A stretch of DNA of 64,000 nucleotides, taken from Bradyrhizobium sp. NP1 (GTDB lineage Bacteria; Pseudomonadota; Alphaproteobacteria; Rhizobiales; Xanthobacteraceae). The first letter of the stretch is position 1, and the number at the start of each line of letters is the position of its first letter. The stretch is from NCBI RefSeq assembly GCF_030378205.1, contig NZ_CP127385.1, positions 5,434,001-5,498,000 of the forward strand, given 5' to 3'. Below the pieces are notes generated by a model, which ran no database searches, was not told where the DNA came from, and saw nothing but the letters and a program-made list of their open reading frames with translations. The position numbers and the translations under genes are program-made. Positions 17,061-25,875 of this stretch are shown here, in pieces.

Positions 17061-17876
17061 TTACGCCGCACGGGCCGCGACCTGGGGCAGCGGCTCAACG
17101 CGAGGCACGGGGTCGGTCCAGGTGATGATCTCGAAGCTACCGTCCTCGTGCTCGGCAAGCGCGGTGCAGCTCTCGACCCAGTCGCCGCAATTCATGTAGC
17201 GGATGCCGTGCTCGTCGCGGATGACCGCGTAGTGGATGTGGCCGCAGATCACGCCGTCGGCGCCATGCCGCCGCGCCTCATTGGCCAGCGTCTTCTCGAA
17301 CGCGCCGATATAGTTGACCGCGTTCTTCACCTTCAGCTTGGCCCATTGCGACAGCGACCAGTAGGGCACGCCGAACATGCGGCGGAAGAAATTGACGAAC
17401 CGGTTGACCTGGATCGCGAAGTCGTAGGCCTTGTCGCCGAGATGGGCGAGCCAGCGCGCATTCTGCACCACGAGGTCGAAGATGTCGCCGTGGATCACCA
17501 GATAGCGCTTGCCATCGGCGCCGGTGTGGACGGTGTTTTCCACCACGTCGATGCCGCCGAAATGCGTGCCGTAATAGTTGCGCAGGAACTCGTCGTGATT
17601 GCCGGGAACGTAGACCAGCTTCGCGCCCTTGCGCGCCTTGCGCAGCATCTTCTGCACGACGTCGTTGTGCGATTGCGGCCAGTACCAGTTCGACTTCAGC
17701 GCCCAGCCGTCGACGATGTCGCCGACGAGATAGATGGTGTCGGCATCGTGGATGCGGAGAAAGTCCAGCAATTTTTCGGCTTGCGAGCCGCGGGCGCCGA
17801 GATGGACGTCGGAGATAAACAACGTGCGAAAGCGTCGTTCCGGGCTTTCGTCACTCAAGGCTTCGCTACCACCCAT
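17061..17876 (-). CDS. plcP: Calcineurin-like phosphoesterase, PlcP/LpxH-like (COG2908 type)
   Basis: 271 residues from the ATG at 17876. The metallophosphoesterase motifs are in order: FISDVHLG, YLVGDIVDGW, VPGNHDEFLR, VIHGDIFD and CGHIHYA, giving all Asp, Asn and His ligands of a two-metal site. The family is usually annotated as UDP-2,3-diacylglucosamine diphosphatase, but the Sinorhizobium member PlcP (SMc00171) is an intracellular phospholipase C induced by phosphate limitation. The neighbouring lipid-type glycosyltransferase supports the PlcP reading. Length and the extra NRFVNFFRRMFG insertion fit that subgroup as I recall it. An LpxH-like activity cannot be excluded. Confidence 0.7.
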   Translation of the reverse strand: MGGSEALSDESPERRFRTLFISDVHLGARGSQAEKLLDFLRIHDADTIYLVGDIVDGWALKSNWYWPQSHNDVVQKMLRKARKGAKLVYVPGNHDEFLRNYYGTHFGGIDVVENTVHTGADGKRYLVIHGDIFDLVVQNARWLAHLGDKAYDFAIQVNRFVNFFRRMFGVPYWSLSQWAKLKVKNAVNYIGAFEKTLANEARRHGADGVICGHIHYAVIRDEHGIRYMNCGDWVESCTALAEHEDGSFEIITWTDPVPRVEPLPQVAARAA

Positions 17877-17898
17877 GCGCGGCACCTAACAGATTCCC

Positions 17899-17916
17899 AT
17901 GACAGGTCGATGACGA
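17899..17916 (-). promoter_or_regulatory. Pho-box-like sequence
   Basis: On the minus strand the sequence reads TCGTCAT-CGAC-CTGTCAT, matching the PhoB consensus CTGTCAT-N4-CTGTCAT at 12 of 14 positions with correct spacing. It lies 22 bp upstream of the PlcP-like start codon, closer than usual, which is a weakness of the call. Confidence 0.35.
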
Positions 17917-18110
17917 CGACTGAAGCCACGGATGGAACCGTTAACGTTCATCCAGAAGGCGCGCGAATCAGTCCCCGTTCGCGTCATGCGGCAAATAGCA
18001 GCGCTGCGCGACAATCAGGCGACAGGCCGCGCGCGATCCCCGTCATTGCATGACCATCCACAATGCGCCGCCACATCGCATCGAGGGCGCCGCGTTTTTT
18101 CGAGAATTGA
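17917..18110. other. Intergenic region
   Basis: No gene seen. It lies between the PlcP-like promoter side and the single palindromic unit downstream of thiD. Confidence 0.3.
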
Positions 18111-18185
18111 AAGTGGTTCCTTGATTCCAACATTCGCAAACATGCCTCTCAAAGCGGGATGCGAACGTTGGAGTCGGACCACTAG
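18111..18185. repeat. Single palindromic unit of the CTAG family, at the thiD stop codon
   Basis: The arms AGTGGTTCC...GATTCCAACATTCGCA and TGCGAACGTTGGAGTC...GGACCACT pair imperfectly, with the same extra-base bulge as the units at 2645 and 50570. The right end is ACTAG, and the thiD stop codon (TAG on the minus strand, 18182-18184) lies within it. Confidence 0.65.
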
Positions 18186-18982
18186 TAGAACTTGTGGAAG
18201 TGATGGACCGGCCCGCGGCCGCGGCCGACGGAGAAGCGGTCGGCGGCTGCGATCGCGCCGCTGATCCAGTCCTTGGCGTTGCGCACCGCGCTCTCCATCG
18301 CCTCGCCTTTCGCAAGCCCCGCCGCGATCGCCGACGACAGCGCGCAGCCGGTGCCATGGGTGTTTCTTGTCGCGATGCGCGGCGCGGAAAGCGCGAGCGT
18401 GCGCTTGCCATCGAAGAGATAGTCGATGCTCTCGCTGCCTTCGCCATGGCCGCCCTTGATCAGCACCGCCGAACATCCCAATGCAAGAAGCCGCCGGCCC
18501 TGCCGTTCGATCGCCGCGGGATCGGAGGCAAGGGACTCGTCGAGCAGCGCGGCCGCTTCGGGAAGATTGGGTGTGATCAGCGAGGCCAGCGGAACGAGTT
18601 GGCTGCGCAGCGCGTCGACGGCATCCGTCGCCAGCAGGCGTGCGCCTGAGGAGGCGACCATGACGGTGTCGAGCACGACATGCCTGGGCGACCACCGCTT
18701 CAGCCCGTCGGCGACGGCCACGACAGTCGCCTGCCCTGCCAGCATGCCGATCTTGACCGCTCCGATCGCGAGATCGCCGAACACGGCGTCGATCTGCGCG
18801 GTGACGAAATCCGGCGGCACCGGATGGATGCTCGCCACACCTTGCGTGCTCTGCGCCGTCAGCGCCGTGATGACCGATGCGCCGTAGACGCCAAAGGCGG
18901 CAAAGGTCTTCAGATCGGCCTGGATTCCGGCGCCGCCCGACGAGTCCGACCCGGCGATGGTGAGCGCGGCGGGCACGGTCAT
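18182..18982 (-). CDS. thiD: Hydroxymethylpyrimidine/phosphomethylpyrimidine kinase
   Basis: 266 residues from the ATG at 18982 ([19 protein letters not shown]). It phosphorylates HMP and then HMP-P to give HMP-PP for thiamine synthesis. Ribokinase-fold features: N-terminal [17 protein letters not shown], central [10 protein letters not shown], and the anion hole/catalytic base in [20 protein letters not shown]. No other thi genes are adjacent. The C-terminus ([10 protein letters not shown]) is of normal length, with the stop codon provided by the palindromic unit described at 18111. Confidence 0.94.
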   Translation of the reverse strand: MTVPAALTIAGSDSSGGAGIQADLKTFAAFGVYGASVITALTAQSTQGVASIHPVPPDFVTAQIDAVFGDLAIGAVKIGMLAGQATVVAVADGLKRWSPRHVVLDTVMVASSGARLLATDAVDALRSQLVPLASLITPNLPEAAALLDESLASDPAAIERQGRRLLALGCSAVLIKGGHGEGSESIDYLFDGKRTLALSAPRIATRNTHGTGCALSSAIAAGLAKGEAMESAVRNAKDWISGAIAAADRFSVGRGRGPVHHFHKFY

Positions 18983-19116
18983 GGCAGGGCTTTCGCGTTT
19001 GCTGCGAGCGGGACCATGGGGTTTCCTAACGCGCCGGCTGCCGACCAGCAAGGTCGCTTGCCTTGCTGCCGCAAATTTGGCCTATTGGCAGAACCAGAGG
19101 CCCGGAGACGATCGCG

Positions 19117-19362
19117 ATGGTTCCTTTCTTCGTTCAGATCAAGTGCAAGCTCGGCCAGTCCTATACGGTGGCCAATGCGCTTGCCGAGGCCGAGATCGCG
19201 TCTGAAATCTATTCCACGGCGGGCAACTACGATCTCCTGGTCAAGTTCTACGTCGACAAGGACACCGACATCGGCCATTTCGTCAACGAGAAGGTGCAGG
19301 TGCTTCCCGGCATCCAGGACACCTACACCATCATCACCTTCAAGGCCTTTGGCGCCAGCTAG
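19117..19362 (+). CDS. Stand-alone Lrp/AsnC ligand-binding (RAM) domain protein
   Basis: 81 residues. The whole protein is an AsnC_trans_reg/RAM domain without the helix-turn-helix: [30 protein letters not shown] and [12 protein letters not shown]. Such stand-alone RAM proteins (SraM type) bind amino acids or assemble with Lrp-like regulators. The ATG at 19117 has GGAGA upstream. It is divergent from thiD (134 bp apart). Its stop codon TAG is the first part of a palindromic CTAGTG element. Confidence 0.88.
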   Translation: MVPFFVQIKCKLGQSYTVANALAEAEIASEIYSTAGNYDLLVKFYVDKDTDIGHFVNEKVQVLPGIQDTYTIITFKAFGAS

Positions 19363-19431
19363 TGATCCTTCGATTCTGACATTCGCAAACGTGCCTTCAG
19401 AAGTGGGGAGCGAATGCCAGCATCGGACCGG
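19359..19431. repeat. Single, degenerate palindromic unit overlapping a stop codon
   Basis: Begins CTAGTGATCCTTCGATTCTG and continues ACATTCGCAAAC. The right arm GCGAATGCCAGCATCGGACC pairs with it, but the right end has lost the CTAG. Bases 19360-19362 are the stop codon of the RAM protein. Confidence 0.55.
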
Positions 19432-19661
19432 CCGTCCTGAGCATCGTGCCGCGCGCTCGCCGCTTTCCCGCCATTGTTCGGGCAGCAGCGAAGTGTGATT
19501 TACATTTGGTTCAGTGTTTCGGTGCATGATCGCCGGCGTTTGGCTGGGGGGCCAAGCGCCGTGGCCGCGCCATTTTGCGCCGCGACGGGTGCTGCCTAAG
19601 AGAGGCCGCCCATTTGTCCGTTGACCGATCAGCGACTGCGCGCGAGGCAACCGCGGGCCCG
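19432..19661. other. Intergenic region upstream of the lipoprotein gene
   Basis: No gene supported. The lipoprotein frame is open upstream to 19575, but that part lacks protein-like character and a ribosome binding site. Confidence 0.3.
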
Positions 19662-20093
19662 ATGCCCTTTGGCGATCGGGTGCTGCGAACCCGCCGACGA
19701 GCGGCCGCTTGCGCCCTGCTCCTGGCGCTTGCGGGCTGCGCCCGCAGCGCGGACCCGCAGCCTGTGCTGTCCGCCCGCGCGGAGCCCGCGCCGCCGCCTT
19801 GCCCGACCGAGACGGCCCTGCTGACGCGCCAGCCGGCGCCGGACTGTGAATTCAAGGCAGCCGATTTCCGCACCGTCGATGCGGATGAGTTTGCGCGGCT
19901 CAAGCTCGCCTACGAGCGGCAATGCTATCGGCACGCCGAAAAGGTCGCGCGCGAGCGCCTCAACCGGCTGCAGGCGGTGCGGCGATGCGAGGTCAACGCC
20001 GCAGCGCGGGCCCGGCTCGAATCCGAGGCGCTGGCCAGCGCCGGGACCCCATCCGATGGCGTGCCGCCCCACCCGGTGGTGGCGGAACGTTAA
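19662..20093 (+). CDS. Small predicted lipoprotein
   Basis: 143 residues. The N-terminus has arginines followed by ACALLLALAGC; the lipobox LAGC puts the lipidated cysteine at residue 26, so the protein is probably anchored in the inner or outer membrane facing the periplasm. The mature part has a Pro-rich stretch, then a Cys/Arg-rich region (FARLKLAYERQCYRHAEKVA, LNRLQAVRRCEV) with predicted helices. I do not recognise a family. The start at 19662 was chosen because it gives a complete signal peptide. Confidence 0.65.
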   Translation: MPFGDRVLRTRRRAAACALLLALAGCARSADPQPVLSARAEPAPPPCPTETALLTRQPAPDCEFKAADFRTVDADEFARLKLAYERQCYRHAEKVARERLNRLQAVRRCEVNAAARARLESEALASAGTPSDGVPPHPVVAER

Positions 20094-20253
20094 CGCCTAT
20101 GGCGAGGCTGTCTCACCAAATGTGGCACCCGGCATGCTTTTGCCATATCGGGACCATCCTCAAGCCCAGATAATCCTTACACCCTAATACCATCGTCAAT
20201 CGGAACTCCGCGGCGGGGGATTTCTGAGGGGGTAATTAGTCGCGAGTACGACC

Positions 20254-21198
20254 ATGACGACCTTGTATGAGTTGCTTGATGCGCTTCCGAGCGATGATGC
20301 CGACGAGATAAGGGCCGCGTTCCGCAAGGCCGCCAAGGCCACCCATCCCGACACCAATCCCGATGATCCCGACGCGCCGCTGAAGTTCAGGCAGCTCGTC
20401 CGCGCGCACGAGATCCTCGGCGACGCCGAGCAGCGGGCCGCCTACGATCAGCTCCTGACCGCGGCCCTGCTCGAATCCCGCTCCAGGCAGACGCGCACGG
20501 CGATCTATGAGAGGATCCAGAAGGTCGCCTCCAGCACCATTGCGGCAACGGTGATCTCCGCCATCCTTATCGGCGGCTACACGCTGTTCGGACGGCTGTC
20601 GGAAACGCCAGCAATCGCCGAGCGGGCTGTCGGGGCCGCCGCCACGGTGCTGGCCGAGCTTGTCGCCATGCCGCCGCCGGCGCAGACCGAGGTGCCGGCA
20701 GCCGCGGCGCGGACGGATGCCATCGTGCCGGAGGAGGCCGGCACCCGCGCCGAGGCCGTCGCGCCGGCCGAGATCATCACCGTCAGCGCGCCATGGCCCG
20801 CCGATGGCGCCGAGCCGATCCGCAATATCGAGCTGCTTGCGGATTTCCGCGCCAACGATGCGCGGTCCTACCGCGCCCGCGGCATGGCCGCCTATCGCAG
20901 CGGCGACCTGTTCCGCGCGCTCGCCGATTTCGACCTGGCGATCCAGCACGATCCCCGCTCCGCCGAGGCTTACCTCGACCGCGGCATCGTGCTCTATCGC
21001 ATGCGCAACTTCGACCGTGCCTATGCCGACATGGCGCACGCCAAGCGCATCGGAAGCACGAGCCACGCCAAAGTGCCGCTGCCGGTGCCGGCCCCTCGCC
21101 GGCTCACGCCGCCGATGCAGAGCCGCAATGCCTTCACGGTCGCCGCGAGCGACCGCTTCATCGACGCGCCGGCCCAGGCGCAGCCTTGGCGCCGCTGA
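20254..21198 (+). CDS. Membrane-anchored J-domain protein with TPR
   Basis: 314 residues. Residues 3-68 are a J domain with the HPD motif at 31-33 (KATHPDTNPDD), which stimulates DnaK ATPase. One membrane segment follows at about 95-112 (IAATVISAILIGGYTLF). An Ala/Pro-rich linker then leads to TPR-like repeats at about 205-265 (YRARGMAAYRSGDLFRALAD, AEAYLDRGIVLYRMRNFDRA). It may recruit DnaK to a membrane client bound by the TPR. If the J domain is cytoplasmic, the TPR part would be periplasmic, which is odd and worth checking. It is monocistronic and convergent with the cytochrome gene. Confidence 0.85.
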   Translation: MTTLYELLDALPSDDADEIRAAFRKAAKATHPDTNPDDPDAPLKFRQLVRAHEILGDAEQRAAYDQLLTAALLESRSRQTRTAIYERIQKVASSTIAATVISAILIGGYTLFGRLSETPAIAERAVGAAATVLAELVAMPPPAQTEVPAAAARTDAIVPEEAGTRAEAVAPAEIITVSAPWPADGAEPIRNIELLADFRANDARSYRARGMAAYRSGDLFRALADFDLAIQHDPRSAEAYLDRGIVLYRMRNFDRAYADMAHAKRIGSTSHAKVPLPVPAPRRLTPPMQSRNAFTVAASDRFIDAPAQAQPWRR

Positions 21199-21218
21199 TC
21201 CAGGCGCGGCTGCCTCCC

Positions 21219-22139
21219 CTATTGCTTCTTCGGCGGCCGCGGCGGGCCCTCCACCGGCGGCAATGACTTCACATAATTCGCTATCGCCGCGCGGTCGTCT
21301 GCCGGCAGTTGCGACGTATTCTTGATCACGCGCACCATCGAGCCGCCGGCGCTGTCGCCGTCGGGCATCTGCCCAGTCTCCAGGAACGAGGCGATGTCCT
21401 TCTCGCTCCACTCGTCGAGACCCTTTTGCGTGATGTTCGGCACCCAGCCCTCGCCCTCCGGATTGGGGCCGCCGGCGAAACGCTGCGAGGCGATGATGCC
21501 GCCAAGGAAGTTGCGCGGACTGTGGCATTCCGCGCAATGGCCGAACCCGTTCACGAGATAGGCGCCGCGATTCCACTGCGCCGAGCGCGCAGGATTCGGC
21601 ACGAACGGCTTGTCGTCCATGAACAGCAGCTTCCAGATCCCGACATTGCGGCGGATGTTAAATGGAAACGGCAGGTCGTGCGCGCGCGACCGCCCCGCGA
21701 CCGGTGGCAGCGTCTTCAGGAAGGCGAAGAGGTCGCGGACATCGTCGGTCCTGACGCGCTCATAGGAGGTGTAGGGAAAGGCCGGGAAGTAATGCGCGCC
21801 TCCGGGCGAGACGCCCTTGGTCACCGCCCTCACGAACTCCGCCTCGCTCCACTTGCCTATGCCATCGGCCGGATCCGGCGAGATGTTCGGCGCGTAGAAG
21901 GTGCCGAACGGCGAAGGTATCGCAAGACCGCCTCCGAGCCGCAGGCGGTCGGGCTGGTTGGGCACGGCATGGCAGGAGGAACAGCCGCCGGCGTTGAAGA
22001 TGACCTGCCCGTTGGCGGCGTCGGGCGCGCGGGCGGCCGCCGTGACCGCGAGCGCTTGCGGCGGCGCGGTGAGCCACCAATAGACGCCAAGGCCGACGGC
22101 GAGGCCCAGTACGGCAGCATAGGAAATTCGTCGCAGCAT
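21219..22139 (-). CDS. Membrane-anchored di-haem cytochrome c
   Basis: 306 residues. An N-terminal hydrophobic anchor (residues 6-24) is followed by two class I cytochrome c domains. Haem sites are CSSCH at 53-57 and CAECH at 202-206; candidate axial methionines lie downstream, for example TGQMPDG in the second domain. The arrangement resembles the cytochrome subunit of membrane alcohol/aldehyde dehydrogenases, which passes electrons to the quinone pool or an oxidase, but that subunit has three haems and no dehydrogenase is adjacent here. The partner is therefore unknown. Confidence 0.88.
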   Translation of the reverse strand: MLRRISYAAVLGLAVGLGVYWWLTAPPQALAVTAAARAPDAANGQVIFNAGGCSSCHAVPNQPDRLRLGGGLAIPSPFGTFYAPNISPDPADGIGKWSEAEFVRAVTKGVSPGGAHYFPAFPYTSYERVRTDDVRDLFAFLKTLPPVAGRSRAHDLPFPFNIRRNVGIWKLLFMDDKPFVPNPARSAQWNRGAYLVNGFGHCAECHSPRNFLGGIIASQRFAGGPNPEGEGWVPNITQKGLDEWSEKDIASFLETGQMPDGDSAGGSMVRVIKNTSQLPADDRAAIANYVKSLPPVEGPPRPPKKQ

Positions 22140-22330
22140 TGGCGATCCGTCGTGGTGTCGGGGCAGCTACGTTGCTAGCTTAACGGCGTGCGGGGTGACG
22201 GCTCCAGCGACCATCCGGTCAAAAAATTTTGCTGAGATTGGGCAATTTTTGGGAATAATTTTGGAGACCCAATGTTGTGAGATCGGGACCTTCGCCCACA
22301 CCATGATTTAAGGTCAACAGGGAGATCGAC

Positions 22331-22750
22331 ATGACCAGGACTGTGCTAGCTGCGCTGGCGCTCGGAGCAGCGGTTGCCTATTCCGGCGCTGCATTCGCCG
22401 ACAAGATGAAGGTGACGCTCGATGCCAAATCCGAAGTGCCGCCCAATACCAGCGCCGCGACCGGCACTGCCGACGTCGACTTCGACCCCGCCTCCAAGAA
22501 GCTGTCGTGGAAGATCACCTATTCCGGGCTGACGGGCCCCGCGACGGCAGCGCATTTCCACGGTCCGGGCGAGCCTGGCAAGAACGCGGGCGTTGCAGTG
22601 CCGATCTCCAATCCCGGCACAAGCCCGGTCGAAGGCAGCGCCACCTTGACCGACGCGCAGGCCGCCGATCTCGTCGCGGGCAAGTACTACATCAACTTCC
22701 ACACCGCGGCCAATCCCGGCGGCGAAATCCGCGGCCAGGTGACCAAGTAA
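22331..22750 (+). CDS. Secreted CHRD-domain protein
   Basis: 139 residues with a clear Sec signal peptide (MTRTVLAALALGAAVAYSGA, cleavage after AFA). The mature protein is a single CHRD domain: LDAKSEVPPNTS, GTADVDFDPASKKLSW, GPATAAHFHGPG and YYINFHTAANPGGEIRGQV. CHRD domains occur in chordin and in many small bacterial periplasmic proteins of unknown job. A GGAG ribosome binding site precedes the start, and a strong terminator follows. Confidence 0.9.
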   Translation: MTRTVLAALALGAAVAYSGAAFADKMKVTLDAKSEVPPNTSAATGTADVDFDPASKKLSWKITYSGLTGPATAAHFHGPGEPGKNAGVAVPISNPGTSPVEGSATLTDAQAADLVAGKYYINFHTAANPGGEIRGQVTK

Positions 22751-22808
22751 GGTGTGACCAGGTAACGAAGTCAACGCGACGAGACAGCACAATCGCTTCT
22801 CAAAACGG

Positions 22809-22840
22809 AAAGGGCGGACGCAGATGCGTCCGCCCTTTTT
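22809..22840. terminator. Rho-independent terminator
   Basis: GGGCGGACGC pairs with GCGTCCGCCC around a 4-base loop and is flanked by AAA and TTTTT, so it works in both directions. It lies between the convergent CHRD and cytochrome c-prime genes. Confidence 0.9.
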
Positions 22841-22898
22841 CATGCTGCCTGCAAACGGCGATCGGGTCAGCGCGATCGGCCGCTGCGCGCGCGGCGCG

Positions 22899-23348
22899 TC
22901 ACTTCAGCTTGACGCGATAGGTCTCGTGGCAATCGGTGCACTTGGCCTGAATCGAGTCGAATGCGAGCTTGAGGCTCGCGACATCCTTGATCTTGCCCTT
23001 GACGTCGGCGATCGCCTTGACGACGGGCGGCACCTTGGAATCGAAGTCGGCCTTGTTCTGCCAGATTTTCTGTGACGCTCCATAGGTGGCGTTGACGACG
23101 TCTTGCTTGGGATTGACGGTGAAGGTGGTAGGGATCTTGGGCACGTCCGCCTCGAGCGCGACAATCGCGGCGTCGACCGCGGCCTGCTCGTAGGGGATTT
23201 CGCCCTTCACCATCTTGGCCATCACGTTGTACATGCTCTTGCCCTGAGAGCGCATCAGATTATCCTGCAAAACTGCGATATCCTGTTGCGCCATCACCGC
23301 CCCGCCACCGAGCAATACAGCTCCCGCAACGACAACCATTCGCTTCAT
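22899..23348 (-). CDS. Periplasmic cytochrome c-prime (class II cytochrome c)
   Basis: 149 residues from the ATG at 23348 (MKRMVVVAGAVLLGGGAVMA), with a Sec signal cut near AQQ. The fold is a four-helix bundle and the haem-binding CTDCH lies at residues 137-141, near the C-terminus as in all class II cytochromes. Such proteins bind NO or act as small electron carriers. It is monocistronic. Its closeness to the cytochrome at 21219 and the CHRD gene may be chance. Confidence 0.92.
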   Translation of the reverse strand: MKRMVVVAGAVLLGGGAVMAQQDIAVLQDNLMRSQGKSMYNVMAKMVKGEIPYEQAAVDAAIVALEADVPKIPTTFTVNPKQDVVNATYGASQKIWQNKADFDSKVPPVVKAIADVKGKIKDVASLKLAFDSIQAKCTDCHETYRVKLK

Positions 23349-23469
23349 CGGCCAATTCTCCGTCTTGAGCAGCGTTTCCAAACGAAACCGCGATCCCGCC
23401 TTCGCGGGGTCGCGGCTTGTCGATATCTAAAACCCGATTGTGACGTTTTATTCCCGCAAACAATAGGAC

Positions 23470-25779
23470 TCAGAGGCTATGCCGGCGCTGGTGCTCGCGG
23501 ATCGCGATCCAGACGCGCTCGGCGGTCGCCGGCATGTCGATGTGCTCGATCTTGTACTCGCGCCACAGGCCGTCGACGATCGCATTGACGACCGCGGGAC
23601 AGGAGCCGATCGCGCCGGCCTCGCCCGCACCCTTGACGCCGAGCGGGTTGGTCTTGCAGGGCACGTTGTGGGTCTCGAAGTGGAATGACGGACCGTCGGC
23701 GGCGCGTGGCAGTGCATAGTCCATGAAGGTGCCGGTGACGAGCTGGCCATCGGCCGGGCTGTAGACCACCTGCTCCATCAGCGCCTGTCCGATGCCCTGC
23801 ATGGCGCCGCCATGCACCTGCCCCTCGAGCAGCAGCGGATTGAGCGTCACGCCGAAATCATCGACGATCACATAATTGACAATCCTGATGATGCCGGTCG
23901 CGGGATCGATCTCGACCTCGGCGAGATGCGTGCCGTTCGGGTAGGTGCCGTCGGCGCTGGTGAAGGTCGCGCTGGCGTTGAGCTTCGAAGGCTCGGCGCC
24001 CGGACGCTTGGCAAGGTCGGCAAAGCCGATCGAACGATCGGTGCCGGCGACGCGAATGACGCCGTTGCTGATCTCGAGGTCGCCGACGCCGGCTTCCAGT
24101 GCCTCGGCCGCGATCTCCTTCAACTGCTTGCCGAGCTCGCGTGTGGCGCGCTCGACGCTGACGCCGCCGGTGGGAATCGAGGCGGAGCCGCCGGTGCCGA
24201 GACCGGTTGCGATCTCGTCGGTATCGCCCTGATGGATATGGACACGCTCGGGCGGCAGCCCGAACTGCTCGGCGACGAGCTGGGCATAGGCGGTCTGGTG
24301 TCCCTGCCCGCTCGACTGCGTCCCGATCAGGATGGTGACGTCGCCGTTGGGGTCGAGCCGCACGTTGGCGGTCTCCTCGCCCATGGTGCCGCAGACCTCG
24401 ACGTAGCAGGCCATGCCGATGCCGCGCACGAGTCCCTGCTTCTTGGCGGCCTTGGCGCGCTTGGGAAAGTCCTTCCATTCGGCGACCTCCATCGCGCGCT
24501 TCATATGCGCGACGAAATCGCCGGAGTCGTAGACCTTGCCGGTGGCGGTCTTGTAAGGCAGCGCCTTTGGCGGGATGAAGTTCTTGCGCCGGATCGCGTC
24601 CGGCGTCATGCCGAGCTTTCGCGCAGCAGCATCGACCAGCCGTTCCACGACGTAGGCGGCCTCCGGCCGCCCCGCACCGCGATAGGCGTCGACCGGCACC
24701 GTGTTGGTGAAGACGGTGCGGACGCGGCAGTGAAAGGCCTGGATGTCGTAAAGGCCGGGCAGCATGCCGGCGCCGCCATGCGGAATGTAGGGCCCGAAGG
24801 TCGAGAGATAGGCGCCCATGTCGCCGAGCAGATCGACGTCCATGCCCAGGAACCGGCCGTCCTCGGCCAGCGCCATGCGCGCGGTCGTGACGTTGTCGCG
24901 GCCCTGCGCGTCGCCGACGAAATGCTCGGTGCGGTCCGCAGCCCAGCGGATGGTCTTCTTCAGCTTGCGCGAGGCGACAGCAAGCAGCGCATATTCACGG
25001 TAGGGAAACAGCTTGGTACCGAAGCCGCCGCCGACATCGGGGCAGATCACCCGCATCTTCTCGACCGGAATCTTCAGGATGTTCTGGCACAGGATGTCGC
25101 GCAGCCGGTGGCTGCCCTGGCTGCCGACGGTCAGCGTCAGATGATCGCGCTTGGCGTCATATTCGCAGATCGCGGCGCGCGTCTCCATGAAGCTTGCCAC
25201 GACGCGCGGATTGACGATCGAGATTTCGGCGACCGCATGCGCGTTCTTGAACGCCTCTTCCGCGGCTTTCTTGTCGCCGATCGAGACGTCGAACAGCACA
25301 TTGCCGGCATGCTGCGTCCAGACCTGCGGCGCACCGTTCTTCACCGCGTTCGCAACCCCGACCACCGCCGGCAGCGACGTCCAGTTGACCTCGATCGCCT
25401 CGATGGCGTCGCGGGCCTTGTCGACGCTTTCCGCGACCACGAAGGCGATGGCATCGCCGACATGGCGCACCTCGCCGGCCGCCAGGATCGGATAGGGCGG
25501 GCCCGTGAACGGATCGGTCTCCAGGTTGAACAGGCACGGCAGATCGCCGAGATCCTTGACGTCATCGGCGGTGAGAATCAGCGAAACGCCCGGAAGACTC
25601 CGGGCGCGGTTCACGTCGATGGTGTATTTCGCGTGCGCGTGCGGCGAGCGCAGCATCATCGCATGCAGCGAGGCCTGCGTGGCGTGATCGTCGGTGTAGC
25701 GGCCGAGCCCGCGGATGAGCGCGTCGTCCTCCTTGCGAAGGACGCTCTGACCGACGCCGAATTTGATGGGAGCAGCCAT
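23470..25779 (-). CDS. Xanthine dehydrogenase-family molybdopterin-binding subunit (CoxL form II-like)
   Basis: 769 residues, the usual length for the large catalytic subunit of molybdenum hydroxylases. The N-terminal hammerhead domain (about 20-130) is followed by the molybdopterin-binding domain. Motifs include CPDVGGGFGTK, AYRGAGRPEA (the form II loop, lacking the Cys of true CO dehydrogenase), GTQSSGQGHQTAYAQLVAEQ and the catalytic-glutamate region VKGAGEAGAIG. The substrate is unknown; purines, aldehydes and N-heterocycles are all possible. The FAD (CoxM) and 2Fe-2S (CoxS) partners are not adjacent: the flanking genes are cytochrome c-prime and murJ. A GGAGACC ribosome binding site supports the start. 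Confidence 0.9.
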   Translation of the reverse strand: MAAPIKFGVGQSVLRKEDDALIRGLGRYTDDHATQASLHAMMLRSPHAHAKYTIDVNRARSLPGVSLILTADDVKDLGDLPCLFNLETDPFTGPPYPILAAGEVRHVGDAIAFVVAESVDKARDAIEAIEVNWTSLPAVVGVANAVKNGAPQVWTQHAGNVLFDVSIGDKKAAEEAFKNAHAVAEISIVNPRVVASFMETRAAICEYDAKRDHLTLTVGSQGSHRLRDILCQNILKIPVEKMRVICPDVGGGFGTKLFPYREYALLAVASRKLKKTIRWAADRTEHFVGDAQGRDNVTTARMALAEDGRFLGMDVDLLGDMGAYLSTFGPYIPHGGAGMLPGLYDIQAFHCRVRTVFTNTVPVDAYRGAGRPEAAYVVERLVDAAARKLGMTPDAIRRKNFIPPKALPYKTATGKVYDSGDFVAHMKRAMEVAEWKDFPKRAKAAKKQGLVRGIGMACYVEVCGTMGEETANVRLDPNGDVTILIGTQSSGQGHQTAYAQLVAEQFGLPPERVHIHQGDTDEIATGLGTGGSASIPTGGVSVERATRELGKQLKEIAAEALEAGVGDLEISNGVIRVAGTDRSIGFADLAKRPGAEPSKLNASATFTSADGTYPNGTHLAEVEIDPATGIIRIVNYVIVDDFGVTLNPLLLEGQVHGGAMQGIGQALMEQVVYSPADGQLVTGTFMDYALPRAADGPSFHFETHNVPCKTNPLGVKGAGEAGAIGSCPAVVNAIVDGLWREYKIEHIDMPATAERVWIAIREHQRRHSL

Positions 25780-25875
25780 TGGGTCTCCAATTACCGTTCT
25801 TGGTTTTGCGTTATATTGCAGCGGTTTGCGGCGAAGCGCAAACGGCTTCTGGGAGGGACGGCCGGTCGCGGACCG

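Noticed and set aside
15594..18053. An 819-codon open frame on the plus strand
   Set aside because: Antisense to the dehydratase, glycosyltransferase and PlcP-like genes, all of which have clear motifs.
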